Shown: positions 48,276-57,386 of the stretch, one piece after another
Layout: the number at the start of each line of letters is the position of its first letter
How positions within the stretch are numbered: position 1 is the stretch's first letter
Source: Pseudomonas paraeruginosa PA7
Lineage (GTDB): Bacteria; Pseudomonadota; Gammaproteobacteria; Pseudomonadales; Pseudomonadaceae
Direction: 5' to 3'
Assembly: GCF_000017205.1 (NCBI RefSeq)
Contig: NC_009656.1
Coordinates: forward strand, 4,158,001-4,222,000
DNA length: 64,000 nucleotides
The notes under the pieces: model-generated
Told to the model about the DNA's origin: nothing
What the model saw: the letters and a program-made list of their open reading frames with translations, nothing else
Database searches by the model: none
Position numbers and translations under genes: made by a program

Positions 48276-48580
48276 ATTTGATGGATGCGGGCAGTTCCAC
48301 ACAAGCCAGGGGGTTCCGAAAAAGCACCCGGAAAAATCCGAAGGCCGCCCCACTCCCGCATGCGCGAAGGGAATTGGCCGCCGTTCCGCAGAAGCGCCAT
48401 GCCGCCCGTGGGGTGGACAAACCATCCGCCCATGCGCGCCGGGCACGCCGCGGACCACCGGCGGATGACGCCCCGCGCATCCAGCCGGCCCGCAGTCTGC
48501 CGGCGGCGCCATGGGCCTGCGCACGGGCAAAAAAAAGCCCCGCCAATCGACCGGCGGGGCTTTCCCTAAAGCGCGTCGCC
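48276..48580. other. Gap between the TonB receptor promoter and cyoE
   Basis: 305 nt. The right end is the cyo operon terminator; the left end is the receptor promoter. The middle holds only GC-rich sequence without a credible gene. Confidence 0.6.
48529..48563 (-). terminator. Intrinsic terminator of the cyo operon
   Basis: On the minus strand GCCCCGCC, an 8-nt loop and GGCGGGGC (48560-48537) are followed by eight Ts. It lies 18 nt after the cyoE stop codon. Confidence 0.9.
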
Positions 48581-49471
48581 TCAGGGCAGCGAGGCGACCA
48601 GGTGGGTGGCGGGCGCCACCTGGAAGTCGATGGACATCATCACGCTCAGCGCGGTGATGGCGACGATCGAGAAGGCGAACAGCTTGCGCGCCCAGAGCCG
48701 GTCGTCGGCGGTCCAGTAGCCGGTCAGGGCGATGGCCAGCCACCACAGGCTCACCGCCACCGCCACCAGCAGGTAGCCGTAGCCGGCGTAGCCACCCAGG
48801 CACAGGGCGAGGGTCGCCGCCATGAAGGCGAGGATGTAGAGCACGATGTGGATCTTGGTCACCGCGATGCCGCGCGCCACCGGCAGCACTGGAATGCCGG
48901 CCGCCTCGTAGTCCTTCAGGCGGAAGATGGCGATGGCGTACGAATGCGGCATCTGCCACAGGCAGAAGATCGCCAGCAGCGAGGCCGCGCCGGCGTCGAA
49001 CTGCCCGGTCACCGCACAGTAGCCGACCACCGGCGGCATCGCCCCGGAAAGGCTGCCGACCAGCGTGCCGTACTGCGAGCGGCGCTTGAACCACAGGCTG
49101 TACAGGCCGACGTAGACGAAGTAGCCGAAGCCGGCCAGCGCGGTGGTCAGCGGGTTGGTCCGCCACCACAGCAGGCCGAAGCCGGCGACGCCGAGGACCA
49201 GGCCGTGGGCCAGGGCAGCCTTCAGGGAAATCTGCCCGGTCACGGTGACCCGTCCGCGGGTCCGCTCCATGTGCCGGTCGATGTCGCGGTCGATGCAGTT
49301 GTTCAGCACGCACCCACTGGCGACCACCAGCGACAGGCCGATCACCGTGGCCAGCAACAGCATCGGCTCGACGCTGCCGCGGGCGGCGAGGAAGTATCCC
49401 CCCGCCACCGCGATCAGGTTGCCGAAGATGATTCCCGGCTTGGCCACCAGGAGATAGCGTTTCAGCTTCAC
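48581..49471 (-). CDS. cyoE: CyoE, haem O synthase (protohaem IX farnesyltransferase)
   Basis: 296 residues with about nine helices and the UbiA-superfamily sites '[22 protein letters not shown]' (N-x-x-x-D-x-x-x-D) and a second D-rich loop. It farnesylates haem B to haem O for the bo3 oxidase. It is the last gene of the operon, 10 nt after cyoD. Confidence 0.95.
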   Translation of the reverse strand: MKLKRYLLVAKPGIIFGNLIAVAGGYFLAARGSVEPMLLLATVIGLSLVVASGCVLNNCIDRDIDRHMERTRGRVTVTGQISLKAALAHGLVLGVAGFGLLWWRTNPLTTALAGFGYFVYVGLYSLWFKRRSQYGTLVGSLSGAMPPVVGYCAVTGQFDAGAASLLAIFCLWQMPHSYAIAIFRLKDYEAAGIPVLPVARGIAVTKIHIVLYILAFMAATLALCLGGYAGYGYLLVAVAVSLWWLAIALTGYWTADDRLWARKLFAFSIVAITALSVMMSIDFQVAPATHLVASLP

Positions 49472-49481
49472 GTCATGGCCC

Positions 49482-49817
49482 TCAGGGCATCGGCATCATC
49501 AGCATGTCGGCGCTGAAGATGATCCACAGCGAGAGTCCGACCACCAGCAGGATCACGATCACCGTGAAGATGAACGCCATCACGTTCCAGCGCCCTTCCG
49601 ACGACATGTTCATGTGCAGGAAGCAGATAAGGTGCACCACCACCTGCACCAGGCCGAGGACGACCATGGTGAGGATGGTCGCATGGCGCGAGAAGCCGCC
49701 GTCCATGACCATGTAGAACGGGATCGCGGTGAGGATCACCGAGAGCACGAAGCCGATCGCGTAGGAACCCAGGCTGCCGTGGCCGGCGCCGTGGTTGTCG
49801 TGTGCAGCGCTGCTCAT
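49482..49817 (-). CDS. cyoD: CyoD, cytochrome bo3 oxidase subunit IV
   Basis: 111 residues with three helices ('[22 protein letters not shown]', '[26 protein letters not shown]', '[20 protein letters not shown]'), the usual subunit IV. The ATG overlaps the cyoC TAA by one base (TAATG), which fixes the start. Confidence 0.94.
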   Translation of the reverse strand: MSSAAHDNHGAGHGSLGSYAIGFVLSVILTAIPFYMVMDGGFSRHATILTMVVLGLVQVVVHLICFLHMNMSSEGRWNVMAFIFTVIVILLVVGLSLWIIFSADMLMMPMP

Positions 49818-50446
49818 TACAGGGCCCCCATCAGGTAGACGACGGTGAAGACGCAGATCCAGACGATGTCGAGGAAGTGCCAGAACAGGCTCAGGCACAT
49901 CATCCGGGTGTTGTTCTGCGCGGTGAGGCCGCGGGTCCAGATCTGCGCCATCAGCACCAGCATCCACAGCAGGCCGGCGCTGACGTGCAGGCCGTGCATG
50001 CCGACCAGGGTGAAGAAGGACGACAGGAAGGCGCTGCGGCTCGGACCGAAGCCTTCGGCGATCAGGTGGTGGAACTCGTTGATCTCCATGCCGATGAACG
50101 CGGCGCCGAGCAGGAAGGTGACCCCGAGCCAGGCGATCGCCTGGCCCTTGGCGCCCTTGTGCGCGGACAGCATGGCCAGGCCGTAGGTGCAGCTGGAAAC
50201 CAGCAGGATGGCGGTTTCCACCAGCACGTAGGGCAGCTCGAAGATGTCCTTGCCGCTGGGGCCGCCGGCGGTGTGGTGAACCAGCACCGCGTAGGTGGCG
50301 AAGACGCTGGCGAACAGCACGCAGTCGGTCATCAGGTAGAGCCAGAAACCGAATACGGTGTTGCCGCCGCTATCGTGTGCGTGATCGTGGTCGTGGCCCA
50401 CTTCGTGGGCGTCGGCCAGATGCTTGTTCAATACTGCCGTCGACAT
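49817..50446 (-). CDS. cyoC: CyoC, cytochrome bo3 oxidase subunit III
   Basis: 209 residues, five helices, starting with a His-rich cytoplasmic segment ('[15 protein letters not shown]'). '[34 protein letters not shown]' and '[20 protein letters not shown]' mark subunit III. It is 3 nt downstream of cyoB. Confidence 0.95.
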   Translation of the reverse strand: MSTAVLNKHLADAHEVGHDHDHAHDSGGNTVFGFWLYLMTDCVLFASVFATYAVLVHHTAGGPSGKDIFELPYVLVETAILLVSSCTYGLAMLSAHKGAKGQAIAWLGVTFLLGAAFIGMEINEFHHLIAEGFGPSRSAFLSSFFTLVGMHGLHVSAGLLWMLVLMAQIWTRGLTAQNNTRMMCLSLFWHFLDIVWICVFTVVYLMGAL

Positions 50447-50449
50447 GGT

Positions 50450-52426
50450 TCAGACCTGCTTGGCGAGTTGCTGGAAACGGGCGCTTTCGATCTTCTCGAT
50501 CTCTTCGGGCTGGACGTAGTAGTCGACGTCCTGGTTGTAGCTGCGCACGATGAAGGAACCGATCATGCCGACGAAGCCGACCGCCATGAGCCACCAGATG
50601 TGCCAGATCGCGGCGAAGCCGAAGACGAAGGCGAACACGGCGATGGAGAAGCCCGCGGCGGTGTTCTTCGGCATATGGATCGGCTGGTAGGCCGGCAGCT
50701 TGCGGTAGGCGGTGCCGGCCTTCTTCATGTCGTGGAAGGCGTCCACGTCCTGCACCTTCGGCAGTTCGGCGAAGTTGTAGAACGGCGGCGGCGAGGAAGT
50801 CGCCCATTCCAGGGTGCGGCCTTCCCACGGGTCGCCACTGGCGTCGGCCAGCTGCTTGCGGTTGCGCACCGAGACGAACAGCTGGATCAACTGGCTGGCG
50901 ATGCCGCAGAAGATCAGCACGGCGCCGAAGAACGCGACCACCAGATACGGCTTCCACAGCGGGTTGTCGTAGTGGTTCAGGCGCCGGGTCATGCCCATGA
51001 AGCCGAGGATGTAGAGCGGCATGAAGGCCATGTAGAAGCCCACCAGCCAGCACCAGAAGGAACGCTTGCCCCACTTCTCGTCGAGGGTGAAGCCGAACGC
51101 TTTCGGGAACCAGAAGGCGAAGCCGGCCAGGTAGCCGAACACCGCGCCGCCGATGATGGTGTTGTGGAAGTGGGCGATCAGGAACAGGCTGTTGTGCAGC
51201 AGGAAGTCCGCGCCCGGGATGGCCAGCAGGACGCCGGTCATGCCGCCGATGGTGAAGGTCACCATGAAGCCCAGGGTCCACAGGATCGGCGTGCTGAAGC
51301 GCAGGCGGCCCTTGTAGATGGTGAACAGCCAGTTGAACAGCTTCACCCCGGTGGGGATCGAGATCAGCATGGTGGCCACGCCGAAGAAGCCGTTGACGTC
51401 ACCGCCCGAACCCATGGTGAAGAAGTGGTGCAGCCACACGGTGAAGCCGAGGAAGGTGATCGCGGCGCTGGCCCAGACCATCGACTTGTAGCCGAACATG
51501 CGCTTGCCGGCGAAGGTCGCGGTGACTTCGGAGAAGATGCCGAAGGCCGGCAGGATCAGGATGTACACCTCGGGATGGCCCCAGGCCCAGAAGAGGTTGA
51601 TGTACATCATGGCGTTGCCGCCGAGCTCGTTGGTGAAGAAGTGCATGTCCAGGTAGCGGTCGAGCGACAGCAGGCCCAGCGCGGCGGTGAGGATCGGGAA
51701 CGAGGCGACGATCAGGATGTTGGCGAAGGTGCAGGTCCAGGTGAAGATCGGCATCTGCATCAGCTTCATGCCCGGGGCGCGCATCTTGAACACGGTGACC
51801 AGGAAGTTGATCCCCGTGAGCAGCGTGCCCATCCCGGATATCTGTAGCGCCCAGATGTAGTAGTCCACCCCTACCCCGGGGCTATAGGCCAGCTCCGACA
51901 GCGGCGGATAGGCCACCCAGCCGGTGCGGGCGAACTCGCCCAGGCCCAGCGACACGTTGACCAGCATGGCGCTGACCACGAGCAGCCAGAAGCTCAGCGA
52001 GTTGAGGAAGGGGAACGCCACGTCGCGCGCGCCGATCTGCAGCGGCACGGCCAGGTTCATCAGGCCGGTCATGAACGGCATGGCCATGAAGATGATCATG
52101 ATCACGCCATGCGCGGTGAAGATCTGGTCGTAGTGCTCCGGCGGCAGGTAGCCGTGGTTGGCGCCTTCGGCCAGGGCCAGCTGGCCGCGCATCATGATCG
52201 CGTCGGCGAAGCCGCGGACCAGCATGACCAGGGCGACGACGATGTACATCACGCCGATCTTCTTGTGGTCGACCGAGGTCAGCCACTCGGTCCACAGGTA
52301 GGTCCACTTGCGGTAGTAGGTGATCGCGCCGACCACGCCGAGGCCCAGCAGGGCGACGACGGCCAGTGTGACCATGACGATGGGCTCGTGGTAAGGCACG
52401 GCCGAGAGTGTCAGTTTCCCGAACAT
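50450..52426 (-). CDS. cyoB: CyoB, cytochrome bo3 oxidase subunit I
   Basis: 658 residues and about fifteen helices. The haem/copper ligands are visible: '[11 protein letters not shown]' (low-spin haem His), '[17 protein letters not shown]' (CuB His-Glu-Tyr), 'WLHHFFTMG' (CuB His pair), '[11 protein letters not shown]' (haem o3 and b His). It is the proton-pumping ubiquinol oxidase core. It begins 6 nt after cyoA. Confidence 0.96.
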   Translation of the reverse strand: MFGKLTLSAVPYHEPIVMVTLAVVALLGLGVVGAITYYRKWTYLWTEWLTSVDHKKIGVMYIVVALVMLVRGFADAIMMRGQLALAEGANHGYLPPEHYDQIFTAHGVIMIIFMAMPFMTGLMNLAVPLQIGARDVAFPFLNSLSFWLLVVSAMLVNVSLGLGEFARTGWVAYPPLSELAYSPGVGVDYYIWALQISGMGTLLTGINFLVTVFKMRAPGMKLMQMPIFTWTCTFANILIVASFPILTAALGLLSLDRYLDMHFFTNELGGNAMMYINLFWAWGHPEVYILILPAFGIFSEVTATFAGKRMFGYKSMVWASAAITFLGFTVWLHHFFTMGSGGDVNGFFGVATMLISIPTGVKLFNWLFTIYKGRLRFSTPILWTLGFMVTFTIGGMTGVLLAIPGADFLLHNSLFLIAHFHNTIIGGAVFGYLAGFAFWFPKAFGFTLDEKWGKRSFWCWLVGFYMAFMPLYILGFMGMTRRLNHYDNPLWKPYLVVAFFGAVLIFCGIASQLIQLFVSVRNRKQLADASGDPWEGRTLEWATSSPPPFYNFAELPKVQDVDAFHDMKKAGTAYRKLPAYQPIHMPKNTAAGFSIAVFAFVFGFAAIWHIWWLMAVGFVGMIGSFIVRSYNQDVDYYVQPEEIEKIESARFQQLAKQV

Positions 52427-52432
52427 CTGCGC

Positions 52433-53413
52433 TTACTCCTGGGTACTCGGTTGCATGTGCATGTCCTTCATGTCTTTCATGCCCTGCATGGCTTGCATGT
52501 CCATGTCCTGCATGTCGTGACCGGGCATGGCGGCTTCGTGCTCGCCGTGCGCGGCACCCTTGGCGTCGCCGTGGTGCTCGTACTTGGTGAGGATGTGGCC
52601 GAACAGTTCCGGGCTGACCGAAGAGAAGTAGGTCGGCGGAACGTTCTCGCTCGGCTTGACCAGTTCCGGATAGGTGCCGATCGACAGGCTGGCCGGTGCC
52701 GCCCTGACCTTGGCGACCCAGTCCTGGAAGCCCTGCTCGGAGGTGGCGATGGCCTTGAAGCGCATGCCGGAGAAACCGCCGCCGCTGTAGTTCGCGGAGA
52801 TACCGTCGAACACGCCTTCTTCGTTGGCGATCAGGTGCAGCTTGGTCATCATCCCGGCCATCGAGTAGATCTGGCTGCCCAGTTGCGGAATGAAGAACGA
52901 GTTCATCACCGAATCCGAGGTGATCTGGAAATTCACCGGGGTGTCTTTCGGGAAGGCGATCTCGTTGACCGTGGCGATGCCCTGTTCGGGGTAGATGAAC
53001 AACCATTTCCAGTCCAGCGAAACGGCCTGGATGGTGACCGGCTTGACCTCGGAATCCAGCGGACGGTAAGGGTCGAGCTTGTGGGTGCTTTCCCAGGTGA
53101 TCCAGCCGAGGATCGCGATGATCACGCAGGGCACCAGCCAGACCACCGCCTCGATGCGGTTGGAGTGGTGCCAGTCCGGCTTGTACTCGGCCTGGGTGTT
53201 CGAGGCGCGGTACTTCCAGGCGAACGCCAGGGTCATCACGATCACCGGGATGACCACGATCAGCATCAGCAGGGTCGCGGTAATGATCAGGGTGCGCTCG
53301 TCCATGCCCACCTGCCCTTTCGGGTTGAACAGGGTCATGTCGCAGCCGCCGAGCAACAGCGCGGGCGCCAGGGAAAGCCATTTCAATGCGGCAAACGGGT
53401 TTGCTTTGGTCAT
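52433..53413 (-). CDS. cyoA: CyoA, cytochrome bo3 oxidase subunit II with His/Met-rich tail
   Basis: 326 residues: lipobox L-G-G-C (Cys24), two helices, then the cupredoxin-like periplasmic domain ('VSLDWKWLFIYPEQGIATVNEIAFPKDTPVNFQITSDSVMNSFFIPQLGSQIYSM') lacking CuA ligands, as expected for a quinol oxidase. The C-terminal ~45 residues are rich in His and Met ('GEHEAAMPGHDMQDMDMQAMQ'), which is not needed for the family function. The start overlaps the stop of a 14-residue upstream frame (ATGA). Confidence 0.95.
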   Translation of the reverse strand: MTKANPFAALKWLSLAPALLLGGCDMTLFNPKGQVGMDERTLIITATLLMLIVVIPVIVMTLAFAWKYRASNTQAEYKPDWHHSNRIEAVVWLVPCVIIAILGWITWESTHKLDPYRPLDSEVKPVTIQAVSLDWKWLFIYPEQGIATVNEIAFPKDTPVNFQITSDSVMNSFFIPQLGSQIYSMAGMMTKLHLIANEEGVFDGISANYSGGGFSGMRFKAIATSEQGFQDWVAKVRAAPASLSIGTYPELVKPSENVPPTYFSSVSPELFGHILTKYEHHGDAKGAAHGEHEAAMPGHDMQDMDMQAMQGMKDMKDMHMQPSTQE

Positions 53414-53454
53414 CTTCCGGCCTTAATCGATGGAAGGAGCGAGTGGTCGCTCAT
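53410..53454 (-). CDS. 14-residue frame translationally coupled to cyoA
   Basis: M-S-D-H-S-L-L-P-S-I-K-A-G-R from ATG 53454, with a near-ideal AAGGAGA 5 nt upstream, ending in TGA that overlaps the cyoA ATG. It is in a different frame from cyoA, whose own ribosome-binding site is only GGAAG. Ribosomes would probably reach cyoA by termination-reinitiation. No amino acid bias is seen, so it looks like a coupling device and not a charge-sensing leader. Confidence 0.6.
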   Translation of the reverse strand: MSDHSLLPSIKAGR

Positions 53455-54038
53455 GGATGTCTCCTTGCAAGGCGTATGGCGGAGACCGCTGGCATCAGCC
53501 AGTTCCAGACATGCAGTCGCCGCCGGGGTACGGAACGCACGCCGGCCGGACACGGGAAAAGGCAAGCGGAGCCCTTCCCGATTCCAGTGGCGGAATCGTT
53601 CCACGCGCTGAGTCGTTCCTTGATGAACAGCGTTTACGAAGCTGTGCCGGAAGAGGCCAAGGGCGGCCAAGGCACGTGCATGCCTGGACGAGAAGGATTG
53701 CCCTTCCCGCCGGGGGATCAGGTCGCAGTTATCGGTCGGCTATTTGTTGTGCAACAGGCAAGGCAGGAACCCATTTATCGCGATGCGGAGCAGACACTCG
53801 CGCGACGCTCGTTGGACCGAAACTGAGCGTCAGTTATTACAATTCATTTCAGCTGGCGAGCCTATGACACATCTTGCAATAGACTTTCTCAAACATAGAT
53901 AAAGTAGGGTTTTTTCCTGCATGCGACAGGTTGTCGCAGGTCATACCCTAGCACACCGGTTGGATTACGCGAATATTCTTCGCCTGGCCGGGCAAAGCGC
54001 AAGGAAATCGCCCTCGCGCCATCATCGTGACCCGAGAG
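53455..54038. other. 584-nt cyo upstream region with a GCGACA/TGTCGC palindrome
   Basis: The space between an MFS gene and the cyo operon. At 53923-53937 GCGACA-GGT-TGTCGC forms a perfect inverted repeat similar to the GCGnC/GnCGC sites of the RegA/PrrA family, of which RoxR is the Pseudomonas member and a known controller of terminal oxidases. Next to it 53880-53920 is AT-rich and could hold the cyo promoter, which would give a ~450-nt leader. No protein gene other than the 14-residue frame was found. Confidence 0.45.
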
Positions 54039-55580
54039 TCAGCGTCTATCGATCCGCCACTGTACTCCTGCCGTTCGTCCAGATGCGCCGACTGTATCCG
54101 CCTCAGGTTCGGCGGTAACGCGCAGGCGCCAGAGCAGCGCGGCGGCCAGCAGCGCGCTGGCTCCAGCCACCAGCATCGCCAGGCGGAAGCCCTCGGCCAG
54201 CGCCGCCGGCAGTTCGCCGTCGAGCCCCAGCAGGGAACCAGGCAAGCGATGGGCCGTGACCGCCTGGGTGGCGAGCCGTTGTGCATCGGCAATTCCCAGC
54301 CCCTCCAGCCGGTCGCCCAGGACGACGATCGCCCGTCCGCTCAGCAGCGCTCCCAGCAACGCGATGCCGACGGCCATGCCAGCCTGGCGCAGGGTATTCA
54401 TGGTCGCCGAGGCCATCCCGGAACGCTCGCGGACCACGCTCGCCATGACCGCCAGACCGGTGCCGGGAACGGCCAGGCCCATGCCCAGGCCCAGCGCCAC
54501 CAGCAACAGGCCGATCCAGGGATACGCCGTTCCCGTACCACAAGCGGCCAGCGCCAGCATGGCCAGGCCGATCACCAGGTAGCCCAGCACCAGCAGGCGC
54601 TGCAGCGGTACGTGCCGCTGCAAGCGTCCGAACAGCATGGACAGAGCGCCCATGGCGAGGAACTGCGGCGCCAGGTAGAGGCCGGCCTGCTGCGCCGAGG
54701 CCCCCTGCACTTGCTGGAAGAACAGGGAGAGGAAGAACAGGCTGGCGTAGCCGGAAAAACCGAGGACGAATGAGGCCAGGTTGCAGACGGCGAACCGTGC
54801 CTGGCGGAACAACCCCAGGGGCAGCAACGGCCGGGCGGTCCGCCGCTCGACGAGAAGGAAGCCAAGCAGGCCTACTCCGGCCAGGAGCAGCGCCGGCCAG
54901 GCCGTGGGAGACGACCAGCCGCTCTCCCCCGCGGCGATCAGGGCGTAGGTCAGCGCCCCCAGCCAGGCCACGCTGAGCAGTTGCCCCAGGGGATCGAAGG
55001 CGGCGTGCTCGGGGTGCGCGGTTTCCTCGATGCCCCACAGGCCCAGGGCGAGCGCCAACAGGCCGAGCGGCAGGTTGATCAGGAAGATGCTCTGCCAGCC
55101 GGCGTGCTCCACCAGCAGGCCGCCGAGCAGCGGACCGAGGATCAGCGACAGCGCGCTGAAGGAGGTCCAGCCGCCGATCACCTGGGCACGCTGGCCGGGA
55201 TCGTGGAAAGCCTGGGTGAGGATCGACAGCGCGCCGGGTATCAGCAGCGCCCCGGCGATGCCCTGGACCGCGCGGCCGAACAGCAGCGGCAGCAGCGAAG
55301 TGGCCAGCGCGCAGAGCAGCGAACCGAAGCTGAACAGGGCGACCCCGAGCAGCCAGGTGAGCTTGCGCCCGTAGCGATCGCTCAGGGGCCCCGAGGACAG
55401 CATGAAGGCGCTCAGGCACAGCGCATAGGCGTCGACCACCCACTGCAGGCCGGCCAGGTCGGTATCCAGGGCGTGCTGCAGCGTCGGCAGGGCGAGGTTG
55501 ACGATGCTGATGTCGAGCGAGGCGATGAAGGTTCCCAGGTAGATGGCGGCGACCAGGGCGACACGACGCGAAGGGTTCAT
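54039..55580 (-). CDS. DHA2-type MFS drug exporter (14-TM)
   Basis: 513 residues and fourteen helices with EmrB/QacA-like motifs: 'FIASLDISIVNLALPTLQHAL', 'QWVVDAYALCLSAFMLSSGPLSDRYGRK', 'ILGPLLGGLLVEHAGWQSIFLINLPLG' (motif C with G-P-L-L-G-G). GGAG lies 6 nt before the ATG at 55580. It is divergent from a TetR gene with a shared palindromic operator, so it is probably induced when the TetR ligand, likely a substrate, is present. Confidence 0.9.
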   Translation of the reverse strand: MNPSRRVALVAAIYLGTFIASLDISIVNLALPTLQHALDTDLAGLQWVVDAYALCLSAFMLSSGPLSDRYGRKLTWLLGVALFSFGSLLCALATSLLPLLFGRAVQGIAGALLIPGALSILTQAFHDPGQRAQVIGGWTSFSALSLILGPLLGGLLVEHAGWQSIFLINLPLGLLALALGLWGIEETAHPEHAAFDPLGQLLSVAWLGALTYALIAAGESGWSSPTAWPALLLAGVGLLGFLLVERRTARPLLPLGLFRQARFAVCNLASFVLGFSGYASLFFLSLFFQQVQGASAQQAGLYLAPQFLAMGALSMLFGRLQRHVPLQRLLVLGYLVIGLAMLALAACGTGTAYPWIGLLLVALGLGMGLAVPGTGLAVMASVVRERSGMASATMNTLRQAGMAVGIALLGALLSGRAIVVLGDRLEGLGIADAQRLATQAVTAHRLPGSLLGLDGELPAALAEGFRLAMLVAGASALLAAALLWRLRVTAEPEADTVGASGRTAGVQWRIDRR

Positions 55581-55621
55581 GGAGTACTCCGATGAGAGGG
55601 CGCTGGCCCAGGAATAATCCA

Positions 55622-55640
55622 TTGACCGACGGTCAGTCAA
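55622..55640. promoter_or_regulatory. TetR operator between the MFS and TetR genes
   Basis: TTGACCGACGGTCAGTCAA is a near-perfect inverted repeat (half-sites TTGACCGAC and TTGACTGAC) typical of TetR-family operators. It lies 41 nt upstream of the MFS start and ~100 nt upstream of the TetR start. Confidence 0.78.
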
Positions 55641-55737
55641 TAAATATCGCGAAACATTCTCATCTTCCTGTCATGCCTCGTCTTCCCCTCCACGCTCTTT
55701 TACACTGCCGCCAACCCAACCACCGGACCCGCGCTCC

Positions 55738-56352
55738 ATGCCCGACCGCCACGCCGAACAGCCTGCCCGCCAACCGCGAACCAAACCCGCGGAGGTTCGT
55801 CTCGAGGAACTGATGGCGGCGGCGCAGCAACTGTTCCTCGACAAGGGTGTGGACGCCACCACCATCAGCGACATCGTCGCTGCCGCGGGGGTCGCCAAGG
55901 GCACCTTCTATCACTACTTCCAAGCCAAGACCGACATCCTCCAGGCCCTGCGCGAGCGCTTCACCCAGGCCTTCCAACAGCGCATCGCCAATGCCGTCGA
56001 GGCCTGTCCGGCGTACGACCATCCCGGCCGCCTGCGCGCCTGGACCGAGAGCGGCCTGGCCGGCTACCTGAAGGGCTACCGGCTGCACGATGTGGTCTAC
56101 AGCGAGCACCATCACCACCAGCGTGGCAACCAGGAGCGCGACCGCGTGCTGGAGCAATTGGCGGAGCTACTGGAGAACGGCGCGGCGGCCGGCGCCTGGC
56201 CGCTGCGCAACCCACGGCTGAACGCCCTGCTGCTCTACTCCGGGCTGCATGGCGCCGCCGACGACGCCATCGCCGGCGGCCGCCTGGATACCCAGCCGCT
56301 GGCCGACGAACTCGCCGATGCCTTCCTGCGCCTGCTCGGCGCCAGCGACTGA
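55738..56352 (+). CDS. TetR-family repressor of the divergent MFS exporter
   Basis: 204 residues. The helix-turn-helix spans about 20-70 ('LMAAAQQLFLDKGVDATTISDIVAAAGVAKGTFYHYFQAKTDILQAL'), followed by a ligand-binding domain with an unusual H-H-H-H in 'YSEHHHHQRGNQ'. Divergent layout plus the palindrome at 55622-55640 make it the local regulator of the exporter. Confidence 0.9.
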   Translation: MPDRHAEQPARQPRTKPAEVRLEELMAAAQQLFLDKGVDATTISDIVAAAGVAKGTFYHYFQAKTDILQALRERFTQAFQQRIANAVEACPAYDHPGRLRAWTESGLAGYLKGYRLHDVVYSEHHHHQRGNQERDRVLEQLAELLENGAAAGAWPLRNPRLNALLLYSGLHGAADDAIAGGRLDTQPLADELADAFLRLLGASD

Positions 56353-56359
56353 GACGGGC

Positions 56360-56746
56360 TCAGCCGCGGAAGGTTTCCTGCAGGTGACGCCAGTACAGCC
56401 GCCCCTCGTCGTCACGGCGCAGCACTACGGTGGACAGGCGCTCGCTGCGACCCGCCGCGTCGGACTGGATTTCCCGATAGACCAGGGTCGCGCCAGCCGC
56501 GCCTGAAGCCAGCAGGCTCTCGCCGTCGATCTCGATGCGCAGCCCCGGACGGGTGCCGCCCTTGCCGCGGAACAGCTCGCCCAGCGCAGTCTTGTCCAGG
56601 ACCGCGCCATGCGGCGTGACCATCGAGAAGTCCTCGGCGAAACGCGCCATCAGCGCATCCAGCGCGTCGGCGGGGGCCTCGCCGGCCAGCCAGGCGCGGA
56701 TCGCCACGTGGGCGTCGTGGATTTCCCGGCGATAGGGGCAGTTCAT
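56360..56746 (-). CDS. NTF2-like (DUF4440) protein
   Basis: 128 residues with an NTF2/DUF4440 pattern ('IHDAHVAIRAWLAGEAPADALDALMARFAEDFSMVTPHG', 'LSTVVLRRDDEGRLYWRHLQETF'). AAAGGAG precedes the ATG. It is convergent with the TetR gene (7-nt gap) and lies downstream of the decayed MFS fragment, so its original promoter may have been lost with the deletion. Confidence 0.85.
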   Translation of the reverse strand: MNCPYRREIHDAHVAIRAWLAGEAPADALDALMARFAEDFSMVTPHGAVLDKTALGELFRGKGGTRPGLRIEIDGESLLASGAAGATLVYREIQSDAAGRSERLSTVVLRRDDEGRLYWRHLQETFRG

Positions 56747-56805
56747 GGTGGTATCTCCTTTCAGGTCTGGACCAGGGCACGCCCCCCCGGCGGAGTCGAT
56801 ACGCC

Positions 56806-57065
56806 TCACCCACGGCAGGGTAACAGCGTGAGAGCGGCGGCGAACAGGAAGCAGTGCACGAAGGCCGCGGGGTCGGCGCGCGCCTGCAACAGGTTGAGCA
56901 ACCCACCGAGCACGGCCATGCCCAGGCAGAACGCCAGTTGCCGGTTGATGTTCCACAAGGCGCTGGCATGGCCCATGCGCGCCGCCGGGACGTCGAGCAA
57001 GGCCATGCTCTGCGCCGCGCTGCTGCAAAGGCTGCCGCCGAAGCCCATGGCGGCGCCCTGCGCAG
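56806..57065 (-). pseudogene. 3' remnant of an MFS transporter gene
   Basis: Reading leftwards from about 57065, the last ~85 codons encode the final two helices of a DHA2/EmrB-type transporter: 'GAAMGFGGSLCSSAAQSMALLDVPAARMGHASALWNINRQLAFCLGMAVLGGLLNLL'. Everything upstream is missing; the frame continues only into antisense LysR sequence. With the adjacent LysR remnant it shows that one deletion removed the 5' parts of two divergent genes. From memory PAO1 has both intact here (PA1313, PA1312). Confidence 0.8.
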
Positions 57066-57336
57066 CTACCGCGGAGCGCACCAAGCCATGCTGGTGGCCG
57101 ACAACGCCGCGGCCCTGCGCGCCTTCGCCCTCGACGGGCTGGGTATCGCCGTGCTGCCGGACTGGCTGGTGCGGGCCGACTTGCGCAGCGGCGCGCTGCA
57201 ACGCCTGCTGGCGGACCACGGTTTTCCGCTACAGGGCGTGCATGCCGTCTGTCCGCCGACCCGCCACCTGCCGTCGAAGGTCCGCGCGTTCATCGACTTC
57301 CTCAAGGCTCGCCTGGGGCACCCGGTCGGCGGCTAG
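57060..57336 (+). pseudogene. 3' remnant of a LysR-family regulator gene
   Basis: About 90 codons of LysR effector-domain end: 'AALRAFALDGLGIAVLPDWLVRADLRSGALQRLLADHGFP', 'VCPPTRHLPSKVRAFIDFLKARLG'. The DNA-binding domain and most of the sensor domain are gone. The coding sequence abuts the opposite-strand MFS remnant at about 57055-57075, the deletion junction. Confidence 0.82.
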
Positions 57337-57378
57337 AAAACCGAGGCCGCCGCGGTTGCCCGCGGCGGCCTCGGCACA
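57337..57378. terminator. Strong intrinsic terminator of phnX (also flanks the LysR remnant)
   Basis: CCGAGGCCGCCGCGG (57341-57355) pairs perfectly with CCGCGGCGGCCTCGG (57360-57374) over 15 bp with a 4-nt loop. On the minus strand TTTT follows directly, so it terminates phnWX; on the plus strand it also ends the LysR fragment. Confidence 0.88.
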
Positions 57379-57386
57379 GGCGTGGC

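Noticed and set aside
49802..51847. A 681-codon plus-strand open frame opposite cyoC and cyoB
   Set aside because: Highly repetitive His/Glu/Gln text typical of the antisense of membrane-protein genes; cyoB and cyoC are certain.
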